In this document: positions 1 to 4,984 of the stretch, piece after piece | Numbering within the stretch: the first letter of the stretch is position 1 | Layout of the letters: every line of letters starts with the position of its first letter | Assembly: GCA_937892215.1 (NCBI GenBank) | Contig: CALAVE010000049.1 | Coordinates: 1 to 13,401 of the forward strand | DNA length: 13,401 nt | Reading direction: 5' to 3' | Source of the DNA: an uncultured Porphyromonadaceae bacterium | GTDB lineage: Bacteria; Bacteroidota; Bacteroidia; Bacteroidales; Muribaculaceae | The notes under the pieces: model-generated | What the model was told of the DNA's origin: nothing | What the model saw: the letters and a program-made list of their open reading frames with translations, nothing else | The model's database searches: none | Translations under genes and position numbers: made by a program

Positions 1-159
1 CCCGACAATGCACTGGAAAAGACCAACCGTAAATTCATAGGCCGCTTCAACTACATAGAGCAACAGGCCAAAGCCCAAGGGCGCAGAATTAACGAGTTGA
101 CCCTTGCCGAAATGGATGCACTGTGGGACGAGGCAAAACTAATGAAACTGGGCGAATGA
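1..159 (+). CDS. mazG: MazG-type nucleoside triphosphate pyrophosphohydrolase, C-terminal fragment
   Basis: This is the last 52 codons of a gene that begins before the window, read in frame 1 and ending at TGA 157-159. The peptide runs from PDNALEKTNRKFIGRFNYIE to a TLAEMDALWDEAK-like stretch, which matches the end of MazG proteins (an N-x-A-L-x-K-T-N-x-K-F-x-x-R-F helix followed by a final L-x-x-M-x-x-x-W-x-x-x-K helix). MazG hydrolyses NTPs and dNTPs to the monophosphate and pyrophosphate in the cytoplasm, a house-cleaning role also linked to lowering ppGpp. The metal-binding part is outside the window, so activity cannot be judged. Its stop codon overlaps the start of topB by ATGA (156-159), so the two genes are very probably cotranscribed and translationally coupled. 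Confidence 0.85.
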   Translation, partial: PDNALEKTNRKFIGRFNYIEQQAKAQGRRINELTLAEMDALWDEAKLMKLGE

Positions 160-2213
160 AAGTTTGTGTTACAGAGAAACCCAGCGTGGCTCGCGACATA
201 GCGCGACTGATAGGTGCAAATGACCGCCACGACGGCTACTACGAAGGTAACGGCTACCAGGTGACGTGGACCTTAGGGCACCTGTGTACACTTAAAGAGC
301 CGGCCGACTACACCGACCTGTGGAAGCGCTGGAGCCTGGGCTCACTGCCGATGATACCGGAGCGGTTCGGGATAAAAGTGATAGACGATGATGGAATAAA
401 GAAGCAGTTCCATGTTATTGAGACGCTTATAGGAAGCGCCGAGGAAGTCATCAACTGCGGTGATGCCGGTCAGGAGGGAGAACTGATTCAGCGGTGGGTG
501 TATCAGAAAGCCGGCTGCAAGATACCGGTGAAGAGATTGTGGATATCGTCGCTAACCGATGAGAGCATACGCGAAGGATTCGCCCATCTGGAGGCCGGAG
601 AAAAGTTCAACAACTTGTACTACGCCGGACTATCGCGCGCTATAGGCGACTGGATACTGGGGATGAACGCTACTCGCCTATACACCCTGAAGTACCGGAG
701 CGGGATGGCGCAAAGCGTACTGTCGATAGGCCGCGTTCAGACCCCCACACTGGCGCTGATAGTGAACCGTCAGCGCGAAATAGAGAACTTTGTCCCCGAA
801 GACTACTGGGAAATAAAGACCCTGTACCGCGGCACCACGTTCAACTCCACCAAAGGCCGCTTCAAGAGTGAGGCCGACGCAGAGACGGTTATTTCGGAAA
901 TCAAGAATGAGCCAATAGTGATAGGCGACATCGCCACAAAGAAAGGCAAAGAGGCACCGCCACGGCTCTTCGACCTGACGAGCCTTCAGGTGGAATGCAA
1001 TAAGAAATTCTCGTTCAGTGCCGACCAGACGCTTCAGCTCATCCAGTCGCTATACGAGAAAAAAGTGACCACATATCCACGTGTGGACACCACCTACCTC
1101 AGCGAGGACATATATGACAAAGTGCCCGGCATAATGCAGGCCATGACACCATACGCCAACCTCACCGCTCCGGTGCTGGCAGGGAAATTGCCGAAAAGCA
1201 AAAAAGTGTTCGACAACACGAAAGTTACCGACCACCACGCAATAATCCCCACCAACGTGCCGCCACAAAGCGTGGCAATGAGCCGCGAAGAGAAGCTTGT
1301 CTATAACCTTATAGCCAAGAGATTCATATCAGCGTTCTACCCCGACTGCGAGTTTGCCACTACTACTGTAATGGCGAACGTGGGCAAACATGAGTTTAAG
1401 GCAACCGGAAAGCAAATACTAAAAGAAGGTTGGCGCGTTATATACAATAAAGAGAAAGAAGAGACCACCGAGAATGACGAAGAGAACAACGCAATGCCCC
1501 TGTTTGAGAAGGGCGAAAGCGGAGTTCACGAGCCGTCGCTGAACAAAAAAAGCACGCAACCGCCCAAGCCATATACCGAAGGTACGCTTCTGCGAGCAAT
1601 GGAAACCGCCGGCAAGACCGTGGAAGACGAGGAACTGCGCGATGCCATGAAGGAGAACGGCATAGGCCGCCCCTCGACCAGAGCGGCAATAATAGAGACC
1701 CTGTTCAAGCGCCACTACATAAGGAAAGAGCGCAAGAGCCTGGTCCCCACTCCCGCCGGCACGCAACTAATCGACACCATAAAGGAAGAGTTGCTCAAAT
1801 CGGCCAAACTAACCGGCCTGTGGGAGAACAAGCTTCGCAAGATAGAACGCGGAGAGTTCAGCGCCGGTCAGTTCATTGCCGAACTGAAGATAATGGTGAA
1901 TGAGATTGTGCTGAACGTTTTGCGAGACAATACCAGCCGCAGCATAGCCGTGGAACAGCCAATGGCTGAGAAAAGCCAGCTTGGCGGCACTAAAGAGAAA
2001 AAGCCACGTGCACCACGCGTGAAAAGCATAGAAGAAATCACGTGTCCCTTGTGCGGGAAAGGTCATCTGCTGAAAGGCCGCACAGCCTACGGCTGCTCAG
2101 AATTCAAAAACGGATGCACGCTGATATTGCCATTCAGCGACTACCCTGAAGATCTGACACCGGCTAAACTCAGCACCCAGATACGCAAAGCATTCAGCCA
2201 GAAGAAACAATGA
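156..2213 (+). CDS. topB: DNA topoisomerase III (type IA)
   Basis: This 685-aa protein is a type IA topoisomerase that relaxes and decatenates DNA by passing one strand through a transient single-strand break. The N-terminal TOPRIM domain starts with MKVCVTEKPSVARDIA (conserved Glu7) and has the acidic DAGQEGE motif at residues 103-109. The catalytic tyrosine is Tyr307 in TTYPRVDTTYL. The C-terminus carries a single four-Cys zinc ribbon (Cys630, 633, 647, 654). A late GIGRPSTRAAIIETLFKR motif, typical of the family, is also present. I chose ATG 156 because it overlaps the mazG stop by ATGA and gives the canonical TopB N-terminus; a GTG at 123 in the same frame would add 11 unrelated residues. 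The length and domain set are normal for Bacteroidales TopB. The 3' end overlaps the next gene by ATGA. I see no defects. Confidence 0.96.
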   Translation: MKVCVTEKPSVARDIARLIGANDRHDGYYEGNGYQVTWTLGHLCTLKEPADYTDLWKRWSLGSLPMIPERFGIKVIDDDGIKKQFHVIETLIGSAEEVINCGDAGQEGELIQRWVYQKAGCKIPVKRLWISSLTDESIREGFAHLEAGEKFNNLYYAGLSRAIGDWILGMNATRLYTLKYRSGMAQSVLSIGRVQTPTLALIVNRQREIENFVPEDYWEIKTLYRGTTFNSTKGRFKSEADAETVISEIKNEPIVIGDIATKKGKEAPPRLFDLTSLQVECNKKFSFSADQTLQLIQSLYEKKVTTYPRVDTTYLSEDIYDKVPGIMQAMTPYANLTAPVLAGKLPKSKKVFDNTKVTDHHAIIPTNVPPQSVAMSREEKLVYNLIAKRFISAFYPDCEFATTTVMANVGKHEFKATGKQILKEGWRVIYNKEKEETTENDEENNAMPLFEKGESGVHEPSLNKKSTQPPKPYTEGTLLRAMETAGKTVEDEELRDAMKENGIGRPSTRAAIIETLFKRHYIRKERKSLVPTPAGTQLIDTIKEELLKSAKLTGLWENKLRKIERGEFSAGQFIAELKIMVNEIVLNVLRDNTSRSIAVEQPMAEKSQLGGTKEKKPRAPRVKSIEEITCPLCGKGHLLKGRTAYGCSEFKNGCTLILPFSDYPEDLTPAKLSTQIRKAFSQKKQ

Positions 2214-2449
2214 GCGCAACGATTCAATACTGGATAGTGGGTGTGATACTGGCAGCGACCGTGGTGGTGGCCATAAGAAGCATAGTGCGGCAGTACCGAA
2301 AGGCCCAAACTTCCTCAGTACGCTGTGCCGGTTGCCCGCTTGCCGATGAGTGCAAAACGAAAGACAAATCAGGGCATGATGGAGATGAAAAAACAACAGA
2401 TTTGAAAAAATGTGAACAGATAATTGCAGAAAAGAAAAAAAAGTTCTAA
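2210..2449 (+). CDS. Small Cys-rich single-pass membrane protein, FeoB-associated type
   Basis: This 79-aa protein starts inside the topB stop codon (ATGA, 2210-2213). One transmembrane helix covers about residues 5-22 (IQYWIVGVILAATVVVAI), followed by a basic stretch and the motif CAGCPLADEC (Cys39, 42, 48), with a fourth Cys at 68 and a Lys-rich tail. The single helix plus CxGCPLxxxC arrangement is that of the FeoB-associated Cys-rich membrane proteins, which in many bacteria lie beside the ferrous iron transporter FeoB and may bind metal. No feoB is visible here; the neighbours are mazG and topB, so a link to iron is inference from the family only. Its stop codon TAA (2447-2449) also forms the start of the tRNA promoter's TAATTTTG element. 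Confidence 0.75.
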   Translation: MSATIQYWIVGVILAATVVVAIRSIVRQYRKAQTSSVRCAGCPLADECKTKDKSGHDGDEKTTDLKKCEQIIAEKKKKF

Positions 2450-2454
2450 TTTTG
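2424..2454 (+). promoter_or_regulatory. Bacteroidetes-type promoter of tRNA-Cys
   Basis: TTG at 2424-2426, a spacer of exactly 20 bases, and TAATTTTG at 2447-2454 match the Bacteroidetes housekeeping consensus (-33 TTTG or TTG, -7 TAnnTTTG). Transcription would start roughly 10-15 bases before the mature tRNA. The -7 element overlaps the stop codon of the preceding gene. Confidence 0.7.
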
Positions 2455-2473
2455 CAAACGCAAAAAACAAGAC

Positions 2474-2545
2474 GGTCGGTTGGATGAGTGGTTTAGTCAT
2501 CGGTCTGCAAAACCGGGCACAGCGGTTCGAATCCGCTACCGACCT
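2474..2545 (+). tRNA. tRNA-Cys (anticodon GCA)
   Basis: All four arms fold. The acceptor stem GGTCGGT (2474-2480) pairs with ACCGACC (2538-2544). The D stem is short, GAT/GTC. The anticodon stem is TCGGT/ACCGG, with the loop CTGCAAA placing GCA at 2507-2509. The variable loop is 4 nt. The T stem AGCGG/CCGCT carries the loop TTCGAAT (2526-2532). The discriminator base is T2545 (U73), the main identity element of tRNA-Cys. The 3' CCA is not encoded, so it must be added by the CCA-adding enzyme. A dedicated promoter lies upstream and a hairpin terminator starts 13 bases downstream. Confidence 0.97.
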
Positions 2546-2557
2546 CAGATACAAAGG

Positions 2558-2592
2558 CCTGCTAACAAAACAAACTGTTAGCAGGATTTTTT
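2558..2592 (+). terminator. Rho-independent terminator of tRNA-Cys
   Basis: A perfect 10-bp stem, CCTGCTAACA (2558-2567) with TGTTAGCAGG (2576-2585), closes an 8-nt A-rich loop and is followed by A and six T (2587-2592). Its position just after the tRNA makes it the tRNA transcript terminator. Confidence 0.9.
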
Positions 2593-2663
2593 ATGATGAT
2601 GGGCTAGCCCCAACTTAGAGGTCATGGCTTTGCCCTGATAGTATCACAAAAAAGAAGAACGGA

Positions 2664-3998
2664 ATGGCACAAGACAAGATAAGCATGACGAGCGGACTGC
2701 TCGCACTGTCGCCCATAGTAGTATTCCTTGGGCTATACGTGGGAGTGAGCGCGGCAATAGGAGACTTCTACAAGATGCCTCTGTCCATAGCATTTATAGT
2801 GGCGAGCATGTGGGCACTTATGACCATGCCCAGGATGAAAATAACCGAGCGGATAGAGATATTCTCGACCGGCGCTGCCAACACCAACATCCTGTACATG
2901 ATATGGATTTTCATCCTGGCCGGAGCATTCTCGGCGCTTGCCAGCGGAGTAGGTTCGATAGACGCCACGGTAAGCCTGAGCCTGCGGGCACTGCCTGAGT
3001 GGTTTTTGCTTCCGGGCCTGTTTATCACCACCTGCTTCATTTCGATGTCGATAGGCACGTCGGTGGGCACAATAGTGGCGCTCACCCCCTTTGCCGCGCA
3101 GATGGCAGAGATGACAGGCGGAGACACAGCATTCTACGTGGCTGTGGTGCTGGGCGGGTCGTTTTTCGGCGACAACCTGTCGTTCATCTCCGACACCACC
3201 ATAGCCGCGACACGCACCCAGAAACTGAAGATGAACGACAAGTTCAAGGCAAACATCAAAATAGCGTTGCCAGCGGCACTGATGGTGATAACGTACTACT
3301 TTGTGGCCGGTTCGTCGGCCAGTGCCATACCGGTGAATGCTGCATCGGCCGACTGGTACCTGATTCTCCCCTACCTGATAGTGATAGTGACCGCTATGGC
3401 GGGCATAAACGTGCTGTTAGTGCTCACGCTGGGCATAGCGTCGTGCATAATCCTGGCACTGACCACTCACAACACAGGCATAATGGACATGTGCGCAATG
3501 ATGGGTGACGGAATAAAGGGCATGAGCGACCTGATAATAGTGACCCTGCTCGCCGCCGGCCTGCTGGAAGTAATAAGTTACAACGGAGGCATCAAGTTCA
3601 TTATTTCGGCTCTGACACGCCGCATTCACGGAAGCCGTGGGGCTCAGGCAAGCATCGCCGCACTGGTGAGCATAGTGAACGTGTGCACGGCCAATAACAC
3701 GATAGCCATTATCACGGTGGGCAAGATCGCGAAGTCGATATCGAGAGAATTCAATATCGCCCCCCGCAAGACAGCAAGCCTTCTGGACACCTGTTCGTGC
3801 ATAATACAATGTGTCATACCCTACGGAGCGCAGACACTCCTTGCAGCCGGCTTGGCCAAACTGTCGCCAGTCTCGTTCCTTCCCTATCTTTATTATGCTT
3901 GGGCCCTGGCACTAATGGTGGTGATATCAATAATATTCAATTTCCCGAGAGGCGCTAAACAAGAGGCGGAGAAAGAAGATGCCAACGGAGAGGCGTGA
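2664..3998 (+). CDS. NhaC-family Na+/H+ antiporter
   Basis: This 444-aa, very hydrophobic inner-membrane protein has about 11-12 predicted membrane spans. It carries the NhaC-family signatures GTSVGT (residues 131-136) and GGSFFGDNLSFISDTTIAAT (from residue 164, with Asp170 and Asn171), and a later helix with NNTIAIITVGKIAK. Members exchange cytoplasmic Na+ for external protons; some relatives exchange organic anions or amino acids, so the exact substrate is not certain. It ends in a short acidic and basic cytoplasmic tail. It stands alone, with the tRNA terminator upstream. Only a weak TGGCTTTG (2625-2632) resembles a -7 element before it. A longer upstream start is unlikely, because the hydrophobic region begins soon after the chosen ATG. 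I see no frame damage. Confidence 0.9.
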   Translation: MAQDKISMTSGLLALSPIVVFLGLYVGVSAAIGDFYKMPLSIAFIVASMWALMTMPRMKITERIEIFSTGAANTNILYMIWIFILAGAFSALASGVGSIDATVSLSLRALPEWFLLPGLFITTCFISMSIGTSVGTIVALTPFAAQMAEMTGGDTAFYVAVVLGGSFFGDNLSFISDTTIAATRTQKLKMNDKFKANIKIALPAALMVITYYFVAGSSASAIPVNAASADWYLILPYLIVIVTAMAGINVLLVLTLGIASCIILALTTHNTGIMDMCAMMGDGIKGMSDLIIVTLLAAGLLEVISYNGGIKFIISALTRRIHGSRGAQASIAALVSIVNVCTANNTIAIITVGKIAKSISREFNIAPRKTASLLDTCSCIIQCVIPYGAQTLLAAGLAKLSPVSFLPYLYYAWALALMVVISIIFNFPRGAKQEAEKEDANGEA

Positions 3999-4013
3999 GA
4001 CGACGCAAGATTT

Positions 4014-4029
4014 TGGCACAGTTTTTGCA
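4014..4029 (+). promoter_or_regulatory. Sigma-54-like -24/-12 promoter
   Basis: TGGCAC (4014-4019) and TTGCA (4025-4029) match the RpoN consensus TGGCAC-N5-TTGCA. The invariant GG (4015-4016) and GC (4027-4028) are separated by exactly 10 bases. It lies 52 bases before the lipoprotein start codon at 4081, in an intergenic gap that has no good TTG-N20-TAnnTTTG promoter. Two direct copies of ATCCCGAA (4043-4050 and 4055-4062) follow. Use by sigma-54 is inferred from sequence only. Confidence 0.5.
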
Positions 4030-4080
4030 AATCAACCAGAAAATCCCGAAATTTATCCCGAATCATAAAAAGACGAGACA

Positions 4081-4566
4081 ATGATGAAACGAGTTTTACT
4101 GAATGTGACGATTGCAGCCGTTGCGTTGCTGTCGCTGACCGGATGCAAAGAGAATTACTCGCGAGGCGAGAAAGTGGGTAACCTGATAGAATTTGCGCAG
4201 AAAGGCGTTATCTGGGATTCGTGGGAAGGACGCATGAATCTTACCCAAACCGGAATGAACACCAGCGGAGATCCATTCCAGTTTTCGTTCGACAACGACC
4301 GGAACGACCAGGATTCGCTGATTAACGTGCTATACCAAGCACAAGTGGAGGGTTGGAAAGTGAAAGTGAAGTACCATGCCGTGTGGGGACTGAAGAATAT
4401 CTTTGAAAATCGAGGCGAGACCGATTACTTCATTGATGACGTGGAAGTTCTGGACAAGGATTTTGCCAATCCGCTCCGCCAGATGGGCGTCCGCCAAGGG
4501 CAAACGGTGGACACAGTGTGGGTGGTTCTGGACAAGGCCGAAGTGCTGAAGCACATGAAGAATTAA
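4081..4566 (+). CDS. Small secreted lipoprotein of unknown function
   Basis: This 161-aa protein has a lipoprotein signal: MMKR, a hydrophobic core, and the lipobox LTGC with the lipidated Cys22. It is therefore probably anchored in the inner or outer membrane facing the periplasm. The mature part contains a conserved-looking block (GNLIEFAQKGVIWDSWEG, then PFQFSFDND, then a VKVKYHAVWG strand) and looks like a compact mostly beta protein. I recognise this as a family common in Bacteroidales and sometimes mislabelled 6-phosphogluconate dehydrogenase; it has none of that enzyme's NADP-binding or catalytic features, and I would not use the name. The start could be either of two adjacent ATG codons (4081 or 4084). 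A sigma-54-like promoter lies upstream, and an inverted-repeat element begins directly after the stop codon. Confidence 0.85.
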   Translation: MMKRVLLNVTIAAVALLSLTGCKENYSRGEKVGNLIEFAQKGVIWDSWEGRMNLTQTGMNTSGDPFQFSFDNDRNDQDSLINVLYQAQVEGWKVKVKYHAVWGLKNIFENRGETDYFIDDVEVLDKDFANPLRQMGVRQGQTVDTVWVVLDKAEVLKHMKN

Positions 4567-4749
4567 CCCGAATCGGTCATTAGGCCGACAAAAGGCGGTT
4601 TTAGAATGTCTATTTATGCCATAACAGTTTTCTTTCGGCATCTTGCTTCAGAAATTGTCTCACCATAGCCCGCTATGCCTTCGACAATCTCTTCGCAACC
4701 TTCTCAAAATAAAATCTGCTCTAGCATAAATCCTACTGACCGAATCGGG
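4567..4749 (+). repeat. ~183-bp terminal-inverted-repeat element (MITE/REP-like)
   Basis: The ends CCCGAATCGGTCATTAGG (4567-4584) and CCTACTGACCGAATCGGG (4732-4749) are inverted repeats matching at 16 of 18 positions; TTAA lies just outside both (4563-4566, and 4751-4754 after one A). Inside, ATTTATGC near the left end is mirrored by GCATAAAT near the right end. The centre is a nested hairpin: ATTGTC (4654-4659) pairs with GACAAT (4683-4688), enclosing CATAGC-CC-GCTATG (4664-4677). No reading frame of note is present. The left edge abuts the lipoprotein stop codon. The structure suggests a non-autonomous mobile or dispersed intergenic repeat. I recall similar intergenic sequences in Bacteroidales, but copy number cannot be shown from one window. 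It may also act as a transcript end for the lipoprotein gene. Confidence 0.65.
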
Positions 4750-4831
4750 ATTAAGCCAAAAACCGTGGTGTAGTTTTGAGCTTAATAGTGCAGTTTCGCT
4801 CATGATTTTTGCGAATGATTGGGGCTAAAAC

Positions 4832-4862
4832 TTGCAGTAAATGAAACATTTTACTACTTTTG
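4832..4862 (+). promoter_or_regulatory. Bacteroidetes-type promoter of the hybrid sensor gene
   Basis: TTG (4832-4834), a 20-base spacer and TACTTTTG (4855-4862) fit the -33/-7 consensus with the same spacing as the tRNA-Cys promoter. This predicts a 5' leader of roughly 115 bases before the ATG at 4985. Between the repeat element (ending 4749) and this site I see nothing else definable. Confidence 0.65.
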
Positions 4863-4926
4863 TAGGCTATGACGATCACGGAGCTACGCATCAGCGACCG
4901 TGAGAATAATTACCAAAGAATAGATT

Positions 4927-4976
4927 ATAGGAGTTCTCTATAAATCACCGCAAGTTAATTTATAGAACCCACCTAT
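4927..4976 (+). promoter_or_regulatory. Imperfect hairpin in the leader of the hybrid sensor gene
   Basis: CTATAAAT (4938-4945) pairs with ATTTATAG (4958-4965) around a 12-base loop. Outside it, GTT pairs with AAC past a small bulge, and ATAGG (4927-4931) pairs with CCTAT (4972-4976). The stem ends 8 bases before the start codon, so it could mask the ribosome binding region, or as DNA serve as a dyad operator. No T-tract follows, so it is not a terminator. Confidence 0.5.
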
Positions 4977-4984
4977 ACCGGAAT

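Noticed and set aside
123..155. Upstream GTG start for topB
   Set aside because: It adds 11 residues unlike the family; ATG 156 overlaps the mazG stop and gives the canonical N-terminus.
2601..2610. Perfect 10-bp palindrome GGGCTAGCCC
   Set aside because: Too short to mean much alone, no loop or T-tract, and no repeat copy in the window.
2424..2618. 64-aa plus-strand open frame
   Set aside because: It runs through the tRNA-Cys promoter, the tRNA and its terminator, so it is not a gene.
4742..4984. Search for a small gene between the repeat element and the hybrid sensor
   Set aside because: Only a promoter and leader hairpin are supported; no frame has protein-like composition.
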